Assembly: GCA_002413075.1 (NCBI GenBank)
Contig: DHWG01000153.1
Location: 1-22,084 of the forward strand
Origin: Desulfosporosinus sp. UBA5188
GTDB taxonomy: Bacteria > Bacillota > Desulfitobacteriia > Desulfitobacteriales > Desulfitobacteriaceae
Length of the DNA: 22,084 nt
Direction of reading: 5' to 3'
Each line of letters begins with the position of its first letter. Within the stretch, counting starts at the first letter, position 1. Shown here in pieces: positions 15,005 through 22,084 of this stretch. The notes beneath the pieces were generated by a model, which ran no database searches, was not told where the DNA came from, and saw nothing but the letters and a program-made list of their open reading frames with translations. A program made the position numbers and the translations under genes.

Positions 15005-16909
15005 TTATTGAGGAACTTTGATTAGATCGGTTGAAGCTTTGAAATACGGAAGTACACTGTTAGCTGGTTGTACGAAGCCTGCCGTCAAGTTATTGGTCGT
15101 ATCAGCATCGTATTTAGTATTGTAGAAATAATCATTGTTACTCAGTCCAACGTTGTGTGAACTGGTATGACATTTCCAGCAGACAGACATGTTTGTGTAA
15201 CGTTTCAAGGCTGAAGAAGCATTCTTATCTAACAGATACGCTGTAGCTTTAGCAGTATCTCCAGCGAAGAGAACTGTAGCTGCAGTAGCAACGCCTCTAT
15301 CTTGAGCGTCCATCATAACTGTAACATCAGTACCATGTGCGAAGTGACACTTTAAGCAAGTGTAATTGTCGCTGTTGGTGCTGTGACGGAATGCTTTAGA
15401 CCAAACACCGGTTGGGCCGGTTCCTCCAGCAGCAACTGCATTCGCAGATGAAGCAAGGTAATCAGTGTGACAAGAAGCACAGAAATTGCTGATTGCAACA
15501 CCTTTAGTTGCATCACTATAATTCGCAGGACTTACTTGGGTGATTTTCACACCAGCGTTTACAGAACCAAACCATTCAACGGCAGGATCCATAGTTAGCT
15601 TGGTTACAAAAGCACGGGAAATATCAGCTTTTTGTCCTACCAAAGTTGCACCCAAGGCAATAACAGGACTTAATTCAGGAGTCCCAGTAGCCGTTGATTT
15701 AACTTGAGGTATTGTCATAGCAGCACTTAGCTTTGCGAATGCTGCTTGAGGGAAGATAGTAACTCCAGTTATCGTTAGATTTGGTTGGAAGTCTATTAAG
15801 ACAGTACCTTTTCCAGCAGTCGTTAGATCGGGAGCCACACCAGCATAGAATTTGGTGAAAGCTACCTTATAAGAGTGGTCAGATTTATACTCTCCGCCGT
15901 TAATCCACGGAGCAGTATCTTTTGCATATGTTGCTGTACCCTTCTTCATGACAACGACAACATTGTCGGTTCCAGCTACACCATATTTAACATTTGCGAT
16001 AATCGCAGGATCAAGTCCTATCGTAGCAGTTGTTTCGTATAATACGTAGGCAGGTGAATCAGCTAATGTAGCATCGGGTAGTACATTAACAACGACATCT
16101 CTAACCATTTGGCCGCCAGTTGGTGCATTTACGTTGCCGTTAGCAGCTTTAGTTATACCGGTATAAGATCCAAGATCATCATCTTTCGAAGGAACTGAAG
16201 CGATTTGATTAGGATTAAAGGCAAGCAGACGATCACTATAAGATCCGTGAGGAGCGTGACAACTTGCACAGGTGAATTCACCTATCCAGTTATTCTCACC
16301 TAGGCCATCTTTGCTAGCAACAGCGGCACCTAAGTTACCGCCAGGAGCTGATTTTGTTTCCATGGCACCTGTTGCCATGTGGACAGAAGCGTTACCTGCT
16401 TCGGTACCAGAAAATGTACCAGCACTGGAAGGTGTAAATACGTTATAAAAACCTAGTGTGCCATCATGGCAAGCTGTACAGGTTTCATAAACACCACTTT
16501 TAAACAAAAGGTTGTCAGCTGCGCCTGTGTGCGTTTGGTGGCAGCTTGCGCAAGAGTTGGTATTGTTTTGATACTCTCCGTGAGTTCTTTGCACTCCAAC
16601 CTCGGCAGGACCCGTTGTTATCGGGAGCCCAGCTGCGTCAAACTTGAAGTTGGTGTCCGTCGATTTTACAACATTTAGATCTGGAGCTACGGGGAGACCA
16701 TCGCCATTTGTTACATTAACACCGGTATTTTCACCTACACCAACACCTGTATTGTTAACATTCTTGGTGAGGTTGTCATTAGCCGCGTCACCCGTTACAG
16801 GCGTCAATGCGTTACCAGGAGTAACATTTGTTGCTAATGTAATGCTTGCGGTGCCTAATACGAACATCGTGGTCAAACCAAGCAGTGCCATAACTAGCTT
16901 TCTCTTCAT
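15005..16909 (-). CDS. Secreted hexaheme cytochrome with large heme-free insertion; OmcS-like heme-motif layout
   Basis: A 634-residue secreted protein with a signal peptide of about 26 residues (TASITLA). A low-complexity Asn/Gly/Val segment follows (about 28-105). Six CxxCH motifs start at Cys120, 144, 214, 477, 518 and 577. The order matches the compact hexaheme protein: CHQTHTG with a following LL, a heme 24 residues on, CHAPHG, then after a gap CHTDY, FRH, CHFAHG, and a final C-terminal heme. Between hemes 3 and 4 lie about 260 residues without any heme motif, against 60 in the compact paralog, suggesting an inserted domain. The ATG at 16909 follows GAGGAGG by about nine bases, so the ATG at 16927 was rejected. 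It is flanked on both sides by NHL propeller genes and followed by two stem-loops. Confidence 0.88.
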   Translation of the reverse strand: MKRKLVMALLGLTTMFVLGTASITLATNVTPGNALTPVTGDAANDNLTKNVNNTGVGVGENTGVNVTNGDGLPVAPDLNVVKSTDTNFKFDAAGLPITTGPAEVGVQRTHGEYQNNTNSCASCHQTHTGAADNLLFKSGVYETCTACHDGTLGFYNVFTPSSAGTFSGTEAGNASVHMATGAMETKSAPGGNLGAAVASKDGLGENNWIGEFTCASCHAPHGSYSDRLLAFNPNQIASVPSKDDDLGSYTGITKAANGNVNAPTGGQMVRDVVVNVLPDATLADSPAYVLYETTATIGLDPAIIANVKYGVAGTDNVVVVMKKGTATYAKDTAPWINGGEYKSDHSYKVAFTKFYAGVAPDLTTAGKGTVLIDFQPNLTITGVTIFPQAAFAKLSAAMTIPQVKSTATGTPELSPVIALGATLVGQKADISRAFVTKLTMDPAVEWFGSVNAGVKITQVSPANYSDATKGVAISNFCASCHTDYLASSANAVAAGGTGPTGVWSKAFRHSTNSDNYTCLKCHFAHGTDVTVMMDAQDRGVATAATVLFAGDTAKATAYLLDKNASSALKRYTNMSVCWKCHTSSHNVGLSNNDYFYNTKYDADTTNNLTAGFVQPANSVLPYFKASTDLIKVPQ

Positions 16910-17053
16910 TTCTAAATTCCTCCTCATCCTTTACCTTTCTTCTCATACGAACTTCTATCTAAATACTTAACCCCCAGCGTCTATAGAATCACCCCTTTCA
17001 AGCCTCATCTAACATACATTCCGAGCAAGCTAGAGAAATAACGCTTATTTGAA

Positions 17054-17097
17054 GGAATATGGAGAATAACCAATACCAGGCATAAACTCCGTATTCC
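17054..17097 (-). other. Stem-loop between the second NHL gene and the long hexaheme gene
   Basis: ggaatatggag (17054-17064) pairs with ctccgtattcc (17087-17097) with one mismatch around a 22-base loop. A five-base-pair hairpin (cacta/tagtg, 17097-17110) adjoins it. No T-run follows. It lies in the 215-base non-coding stretch before the cytochrome, in its possible 5' leader. Confidence 0.4.
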
Positions 17098-17124
17098 ACT
17101 AAGCCTAGTGTCCTTTTTACGTGC

Positions 17125-18099
17125 TTACTTATAAACAGCTACTCGTTGATTCGAAGAATCTGTGATATAGATGTTATCATTACTATCAATAAACAATCCG
17201 TTAGGTAAAGCAAACTGAGTATTCAACTCTCCATTTCCACCGAATGCAAACACTTGCTTTCCTGTTTGATCAAACCCATAAATAGTGTGCGTCAAGTTAC
17301 TCACTCCGTACACAATTCCCCTTGAATCAATCGCGATGCCTCTGGGATTAACAAATACTGAATTTTGTTGATTTCCATCCGCTGTCCCGTTGATTATACG
17401 TATGAACTTCCCTGCTTTATCAAACTCCTGAATCCGTTGGTTTCCAGTGTCCATTACATATATGTTTTCATCTTGATCAATTGCTACACCATTTGGAGCT
17501 CGGAACTGATTCTGTTTTATACCAGGTTCTCCAATTTCCATGAGCTTTTTCCCATTTATATCAAAAACAAGAACTTTACTTTTCTTGATGTCTGTCACAT
17601 ACACTTTATCGTTTTTGATTCGGAAACTTCCAGGCGCTTCTATAACAGTTTCCTTCGGATCTTTCTCAGCAAAATAGTTAATAAACTTACCTTTACTGTC
17701 AAAGATAGAAATACTACCATTATACAAATCTGAAACGTAGACGTTTCCTTGAGTATCTCCAGCAATCCCATATGGGAATTTGAATTCTCCAGCACCCTCA
17801 CCTTCTTTACCAAACTTAAAGATTGGAGAACCCGCAATATCGAAGACTTGAACACGTTTATTGTTTGTATCAGTAACATAGATGAACGAATTGATTTCCG
17901 CGACATCCATCGGCTTGTTAAGCGCTTCTTCGCCGAATCCTCCGTAAATCATAAAGCTGAAGACTGGAGGAGCATTTTTACTAATTGTTCTTGCCGCAAT
18001 GGCGATTGGATTAACACGAATTAGAAACAAGGCTATAAAAATAACTGAAACTAGAACGAACGTTGCCACCATACTTAGGTATGTTTTCTTTTTCTTCAA
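17125..18099 (-). CDS. Membrane-anchored six-blade NHL-repeat beta-propeller (second copy)
   Basis: A 324-residue protein with N-terminal KKKK, one membrane helix (about 10-30) and an external propeller of six repeats: IYVTDTNNKRVQVF, VYVSDLYNGSISIF, VYVTDIKKSKVLVF, IYVMDTGNQRIQEF, VYGVSNLTHTIYGF and IYITDSSNQRVAVY. It is a paralog of the other NHL protein in this cluster with the same topology, so the two may serve different cytochromes. No enzyme motif or heme site was seen. The start is a TTG at 18097-18099, with GAAGGGGGG ending six bases upstream. The TPR gene ends 18 bases before it, so the two are probably co-transcribed. Confidence 0.88.
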   Translation of the reverse strand: MKKKKTYLSMVATFVLVSVIFIALFLIRVNPIAIAARTISKNAPPVFSFMIYGGFGEEALNKPMDVAEINSFIYVTDTNNKRVQVFDIAGSPIFKFGKEGEGAGEFKFPYGIAGDTQGNVYVSDLYNGSISIFDSKGKFINYFAEKDPKETVIEAPGSFRIKNDKVYVTDIKKSKVLVFDINGKKLMEIGEPGIKQNQFRAPNGVAIDQDENIYVMDTGNQRIQEFDKAGKFIRIINGTADGNQQNSVFVNPRGIAIDSRGIVYGVSNLTHTIYGFDQTGKQVFAFGGNGELNTQFALPNGLFIDSNDNIYITDSSNQRVAVYK

Positions 18100-18117
18100 G
18101 AAGATCCCCCCCTTCTA

Positions 18118-18816
18118 TTACTTTTGTACCCGGTCTAGGGCCGTTACAGCATCTTTAAACAAAGGATCATATGAGAGTGCTTCTTTGTAGATGTTTATCG
18201 CAGCATCTTTTTGCCCCTGGGCTTCTGCAACTCTACCCGTTTCGTAAATAATATCAGCACTTCCTGGCAATAGTTTGTTGGCTTGTGACAAGGAAACAGA
18301 TGCTTCTTTGTACATTCCTAATGCTCGATAAGCTACCCCTTTTTGCATATGAGCTTTATAGTCTTTCGGCGACAGTTCAACCGCTTTTTGAAATTTTTCG
18401 AGTGCCTCATTATTTCTTTTTTCTTTCAGCATCACAAGCCCAAGGTTGTAATACCCATCAAAGTATTTTGGATCGAGGAGAATTGCTTGATTCAATTCTT
18501 GAATTGCTTGTTCATTTTTTCCTTGCAGATAATAGGTATACCCTAATTCAACCCGGGTCTTAGGATCCGTCGGTTTGGCTTGGACCTGCTGTTTAAGGAA
18601 CTCAAGTTGTCCATCCACCCTTTTCGTATCCAGTCCATTCCAGAAGTAAGTTGTTCCAACCCAATACCACCCTCCTACACTGATCACCAGCGTCAGAAGT
18701 ATCAATACTACACTTTGCAGTCTTGTAAAACTATCATTTTTAGCTTTTTTCCCTTTGCCAGGAGTTACAATACTTGGCGGTTGCTGGCTTACGATTTGGT
18801 TAGTGGTTGTCATCAT
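18118..18816 (-). CDS. Membrane-anchored TPR protein (NrfG/CcmI-like topology)
   Basis: A 232-residue protein with a cytoplasmic basic N-terminus, one membrane helix (about 35-52, VVLILLTLVISVGGWYW), and four TPR units in the external part (about 84-115, 118-149, 152-183 and 186-217), each with the ALxxxxxAxxLxP-type pattern. TPR proteins of this shape, such as NrfG and CcmI in System I, hold apocytochrome C-termini for heme attachment. The System II genes here normally lack such a partner, so it may be a dedicated chaperone for these multiheme proteins. This is inference from topology and neighbours. Two ATGs occur in tandem (18816 and 18813); GGAGGGG is four and seven bases away, which favours the second. 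Confidence 0.87.
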   Translation of the reverse strand: MMTTTNQIVSQQPPSIVTPGKGKKAKNDSFTRLQSVVLILLTLVISVGGWYWVGTTYFWNGLDTKRVDGQLEFLKQQVQAKPTDPKTRVELGYTYYLQGKNEQAIQELNQAILLDPKYFDGYYNLGLVMLKEKRNNEALEKFQKAVELSPKDYKAHMQKGVAYRALGMYKEASVSLSQANKLLPGSADIIYETGRVAEAQGQKDAAINIYKEALSYDPLFKDAVTALDRVQK

Positions 18817-18837
18817 AAATCCCCTCCATGTCCATGA

Positions 18838-20022
18838 TTACTTTTTCTTTGGTTTTCCTCCACCATGGCAGTTAGCACATATCTGGGTGTGGCAGTTATA
18901 ACATAGTTCAGTGATTTTGGGGTTTTCGGGAAGTGTTATAGGATGACCCTTCCTCCAATTGTTTCTTGAGTGCGTACTAGGATGACATGAGCCGCAAGAA
19001 GTTTTCGTGACTGCGGAAGTCCCCGTTGGTTTATTTTCATGACAGATGAGACAACTGTCTTTGTCTTTTACCGCTAAGGTCCCGTGATTCTGCTGGAAAT
19101 TCTCATCATGGCTTACTGGACGTTTCCCGTGACAATCCTTACAAAATGTGTTCGCTTTCGCATAGTTACTAACAGAGATTGTGGTTGGCTTTCCGCTATC
19201 ATTGAGAAGAAACTGCTTGGACGCACTCTCACTCCCTTTGGATACCTCGACGGGATCCTTACTCATATAGGAATGGCAATCATCACAGGCTTTAATATCT
19301 TTAGCTGCCAAGGTTCCATGAGTCGATATCTTAAAGGCCTCTTCCTTGTGATTAGCAGGAACCATCGAACCGGTATGGCAAGCACTGCAATTCAAGGGCG
19401 CTTTGCGTAATTTGTGGCAGTTCATACAGACATCCATATCGGGTCGAATGTTTTTCACATCGGCCATGATACTTTTTCCAATGGTATCATTCCATTTTGC
19501 GTAATCCGATCTGAAGGTCACTTGTTTTTCCGCGATATTTCCATGAGCAACGCCCGTATGACAGAGAGTACAACTCACGCCCGCTTGCATATGTTTGTCA
19601 TGCGGGATAATAAGATCACCCGAAGGGGTTACTTTCCGTGTTTTCATATCGTGGCATTGAATACACGTTGCGTCAGGGATGGGTGTCGTGGTTGTAATGA
19701 CAATTCCATAATTACCGGTTAGAGTTGCAATCCACTCTTTGATGTTAAAGAGTTTATATTTGACCTTTTTCACGGTTCCCGGTTCAACATGGCAGGCGAC
19801 ACAGGCAACCTGATTGTGAGACGAGGCTTTTAAGGTGTAAAACTCGGGCTTCATCGAGTGGCAGGAAGCGCAATACTCAGTGCTGGAGGTTTTCTCAAAC
19901 GTTCCCCAGAAGAGGGCTACGACACCAACAAGTATGAAAAGAAAGGTGAGTAAGATATTTTTCTTAGTGAGTATAATGCTCAAGAAGTGGCCCCCCTTCC
20001 TTATAATTTCTCCAAGGGGCAT
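18838..20022 (-). CDS. NapC/NirT-type membrane-anchored dodecaheme cytochrome c
   Basis: A 394-residue protein with a membrane helix at about 22-40 and twelve CxxCH motifs starting at Cys51, 74, 120, 151, 199, 212, 246, 294, 324, 343, 374 and 382. The first is CASCHSMKPE, the CxxCHxM form seen in NrfH/NapC quinol dehydrogenases, where Met can ligate heme 1. The first ten hemes match the spacing of the two decaheme neighbours; the last two (CYNCHTQICANCH) are an extra C-terminal pair. The ATG at 20022 lacks a clear ribosome site. A long GGAAGGGGGG run lies about seven bases before an in-frame TTG at 19983-19981, which may be the true start and would still leave the membrane anchor intact. It probably takes electrons from menaquinol or from the decaheme paralogs. 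Confidence 0.9.
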   Translation of the reverse strand: MPLGEIIRKGGHFLSIILTKKNILLTFLFILVGVVALFWGTFEKTSSTEYCASCHSMKPEFYTLKASSHNQVACVACHVEPGTVKKVKYKLFNIKEWIATLTGNYGIVITTTTPIPDATCIQCHDMKTRKVTPSGDLIIPHDKHMQAGVSCTLCHTGVAHGNIAEKQVTFRSDYAKWNDTIGKSIMADVKNIRPDMDVCMNCHKLRKAPLNCSACHTGSMVPANHKEEAFKISTHGTLAAKDIKACDDCHSYMSKDPVEVSKGSESASKQFLLNDSGKPTTISVSNYAKANTFCKDCHGKRPVSHDENFQQNHGTLAVKDKDSCLICHENKPTGTSAVTKTSCGSCHPSTHSRNNWRKGHPITLPENPKITELCYNCHTQICANCHGGGKPKKK

Positions 20023-20067
20023 CCCTTATCGAAGGTTGATCTGAGGTTTGAACTTGGGATAAATAGG

Positions 20068-21060
20068 TTACCTATCGAAGAACGCAGGCCCTAAGTTATC
20101 TTGATGACACTGATTGCAAAACGTTTTAGGACGTTTCTCCCAGGGAAGCGGTTGATTGAGGTCGTGGCAGACTACGCAGCCTTTGGCGGAATCTCGAGGC
20201 AATTTTGTGTGATTATAAGTCCAGGAATCACCATGAACGGCACCCGAGGCTACATGGCAATCATTGCAGAAGCTGTTATTTCTCGCATAGCGGGCCATCT
20301 CCCCGTCTTCTTCTGTCAGCTTTTTCCCCTCGATGTTCGTGTAATCGTGACATTCCTCACATTTTTCTACATTCAGAACGGCTTCCTTACCATGATCCTT
20401 GATCCAGCTTTGTTGCACGGTATGCGAGGTGGGGGTCTCCATTTTTTCATGACATCCGACACATTGAACTGGGCCTTCCTTGCGTTCTTCATGACAGGCA
20501 ACACACTCCTTCATCCCAATACGTAGATTCTGCGGTATCATCTCTGCTGCGGCCATTTGGGATGTCCATTGATCGAAGTCGCCACTGATTGTCCGATTTC
20601 TCTCTGCAATTCGTCCATGCATCGTGCCTTGGTGGCAATCCATACACTGCACTCCGACCCCATTGTGCTGAGCATGAGGTACGTTGAGATCATTCTGTGG
20701 CGTGATGGTTCTTTGGAAAGAGTGGCACTCTAGACAAATCTTGTCCGGCACCTGAGTGCGAATGACGACCGGTAATTCATAGGTCTTGTTTCGTGTTAGG
20801 TTCGTCCTAAATATCATACGGACCAGCGCTAGAAGCGGGTGTTGGAAATCCGAGACAACATGGCAAGTCACACACGGCACTTTGTTGTGGGAGGAGACCT
20901 GCCAGGTCATGACTTCGGGACGCATCACATGGCAACTAGCACAAAATTGGGTTGAATTCGTGACCCTATCGATACCTGAAATCCCAAGGATCATCAGGAT
21001 TAGCACTAGTGAGAACATTAGAATCAATCTTTGCCAGGCTTTAGTAGGTGATTTGGCCAT
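20068..21060 (-). CDS. NapC/NirT-type membrane-anchored decaheme cytochrome c
   Basis: A 330-residue protein with one N-terminal membrane helix (about 10-30, RLILMFSLVLILMILGISG) and ten CxxCH motifs starting at Cys40, 63, 109, 139, 186, 200, 234, 265, 295 and 315. Heme 1 is in CASCHVMRPE, the CxxCHxM arrangement of the NrfH/NapC family. The VPHAQH motif between hemes 3 and 4 aligns with IPHDKH in both paralogs and probably supplies distal heme ligands. Its start overlaps the end of the upstream paralog by 20 bases, which indicates translational coupling. The chain is much longer than four-heme NapC/NrfH, so it may combine quinol oxidation with a periplasm-side wire. Confidence 0.92.
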   Translation of the reverse strand: MAKSPTKAWQRLILMFSLVLILMILGISGIDRVTNSTQFCASCHVMRPEVMTWQVSSHNKVPCVTCHVVSDFQHPLLALVRMIFRTNLTRNKTYELPVVIRTQVPDKICLECHSFQRTITPQNDLNVPHAQHNGVGVQCMDCHQGTMHGRIAERNRTISGDFDQWTSQMAAAEMIPQNLRIGMKECVACHEERKEGPVQCVGCHEKMETPTSHTVQQSWIKDHGKEAVLNVEKCEECHDYTNIEGKKLTEEDGEMARYARNNSFCNDCHVASGAVHGDSWTYNHTKLPRDSAKGCVVCHDLNQPLPWEKRPKTFCNQCHQDNLGPAFFDR

Positions 21061-22084
21061 TTTTAAACCAGTGACAGGTATTACAGGTGACCGGATTGAC
21101 TCCTGGAAGTTTCTTAACGGGAGCCGCGGGATCCAGTTTTGGAACTTCGTGGCAAACTAGACAACCATCGGGTTTTTTAGCCTTAACAACCGTTGAGTGA
21201 GCTGGTAACCACTGTTGTGGATTCGCTAAATGTCCAGCCGGACGTTTCTCATGACAAGGAGCACACAAGGTATTATTGCGGGCATAATCTTGAACGGTTG
21301 TTTGGTCCGTGATCAAGACTCGATCTCGTTCCCTTGAGTGACAACTGGCACAATAACGTATATCTTGAGCGGCCACGACTCCATGGGTTGTACCCCAGGT
21401 TTGGTCAACGTGGCTATTCGGAGTTTTGATGGCCTTATGACAGGGTGCGCAGCGCACTGGAGCTTGTAAATCGCTCTTTTTGGCTGCCGTCACTGCAACG
21501 GCCGGAGTTAGCTGTCCATCTGAGGTGGCTGCCTTCTTGGCTAAGGCTGCGTTCTCAGCAACTTTTTGTTGTTCAGTTTTACCGAGACCCTGATTTTCTT
21601 CCCAAGGTTTCTTACCAACATTGACCTGTTCATGGCAATCCAAGCAAGCTTCCATGGTTGTTTTCGACGCATCAAATTTGCTCATGGTTTGGGCCTTGGC
21701 GGAAGTCCAGGACGCAAAGTCCGCTTTCTTATTCAGACCCCGTTCAGCAATATAGGCGTGTGAGACTCCTCCATGGCACGCAGTACAGGTGATATCATGC
21801 TTTAAGTGTTTATCATGAGGAATGTTGATATCCCCCGTTGCTGTCGTGACACGCGCGGTCGAATGACAACTTTCACAAACTTCGGTCTTAACTGGATCGG
21901 TTGCTACGATTTGTTCGGGGACACCCCCCGTAAAATGCTTAACTATAAAGTATGCAATCTTTAACTTATATTTAAAATAATTTCCAATTCCCTCTCCAGC
22001 GTGACAAGACACACAACTAATTTTCGAGTGAGAGGTCACTTGCCAGGTAGTTGCCTCGGGTGCCATTTCATGACAACTGATACA
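21041..22084 (-). CDS. NapC/NirT-type decaheme cytochrome c, 5' end outside window
   Basis: The visible 347 residues begin inside the first heme motif (CISCHEMAPE) at the window edge. The missing part should be about 40 residues holding the membrane anchor, by comparison with the next gene. Ten CxxCH motifs are seen, at visible residues 1, 24, 70, 100, 147, 212, 245, 274, 308 and 334. Spacing matches the two downstream paralogs except between hemes 5 and 6, where about 50 extra residues rich in Ala, Lys and Gln are inserted (roughly 21464-21622). An in-frame ATG at 22066 lies after the first heme motif and is not the start. It is the first gene visible in the transcription direction; the operon may begin further upstream. 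Confidence 0.92.
   Translation of the reverse strand, partial: CISCHEMAPEATTWQVTSHSKISCVSCHAGEGIGNYFKYKLKIAYFIVKHFTGGVPEQIVATDPVKTEVCESCHSTARVTTATGDINIPHDKHLKHDITCTACHGGVSHAYIAERGLNKKADFASWTSAKAQTMSKFDASKTTMEACLDCHEQVNVGKKPWEENQGLGKTEQQKVAENAALAKKAATSDGQLTPAVAVTAAKKSDLQAPVRCAPCHKAIKTPNSHVDQTWGTTHGVVAAQDIRYCASCHSRERDRVLITDQTTVQDYARNNTLCAPCHEKRPAGHLANPQQWLPAHSTVVKAKKPDGCLVCHEVPKLDPAAPVKKLPGVNPVTCNTCHWFKNGQITY

Noticed and set aside
17365..17733. Plus-strand frame of 122 codons opposite the second NHL gene
   Set aside because: Antisense shadow of a gene with six clear NHL repeats; its own translation shows no family motif.

Overview
The window looks like a chromosomal segment of a low-to-mid-GC, Gram-positive-type anaerobe of the Desulfosporosinus/Desulfitobacterium/Thermincola sort (Peptococcaceae in the broad sense). 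This is inferred from strong AGGAGG-type ribosome binding sites, frequent TTG/GTG starts, System II (ResB/CcsB) cytochrome c maturation, a hemA-hemC-cobA/hemD block with a separate siroheme-type dehydrogenase, and secreted multiheme cytochromes with no outer-membrane porin. The exact genus cannot be fixed from the sequence alone. Every gene found is on the minus strand, so transcription runs from high to low coordinates.

Layout in transcription order. (1) 22084-18838: three paralogous NapC/NirT-type membrane-anchored cytochromes with 10, 10 and 12 CxxCH motifs. (2) 18816-17125: a membrane-anchored TPR protein and a membrane-anchored six-blade NHL propeller. (3) 16909-15005: a secreted hexaheme cytochrome with a large heme-free insertion. 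(4) 14801-13761: a second NHL propeller. (5) 13663-12386: a second, compact hexaheme cytochrome with an FN3-like N-terminus. (6) 12298-10169: a secreted cytochrome with three Ig-like (Big_5/SbsA-type) domains, nine CxxCH motifs and one CxxxCH. (7) 9992-7241: a pentaheme lipoprotein, a Tat-exported four-cluster Fe-S protein and an NrfD-type integral membrane protein. (8) 7143-4963: ResB and CcsB, the System II heme handling and ligation machinery. (9) 4933-1: siroheme-type dehydrogenase, glutamyl-tRNA reductase, porphobilinogen deaminase, then an 847-base repeat-rich gap, then a CobA-HemD fusion cut by the window edge.

The window therefore holds 58 CxxCH motifs and one CxxxCH in seven cytochromes within about 13 kb, next to genes for making heme and attaching it. 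The most interesting point is that both hexaheme proteins show the heme-motif order I recall for OmcS, the Geobacter cytochrome that polymerises into conducting filaments, and each sits beside an NHL propeller gene. A reasonable model is menaquinol oxidation by the NapC-type and/or NrfCD modules, transfer through the cell-wall zone by the multiheme proteins, and extracellular conduction by polymerised hexaheme cytochromes. The route and filament formation are inference; the gene content and motifs are directly visible.
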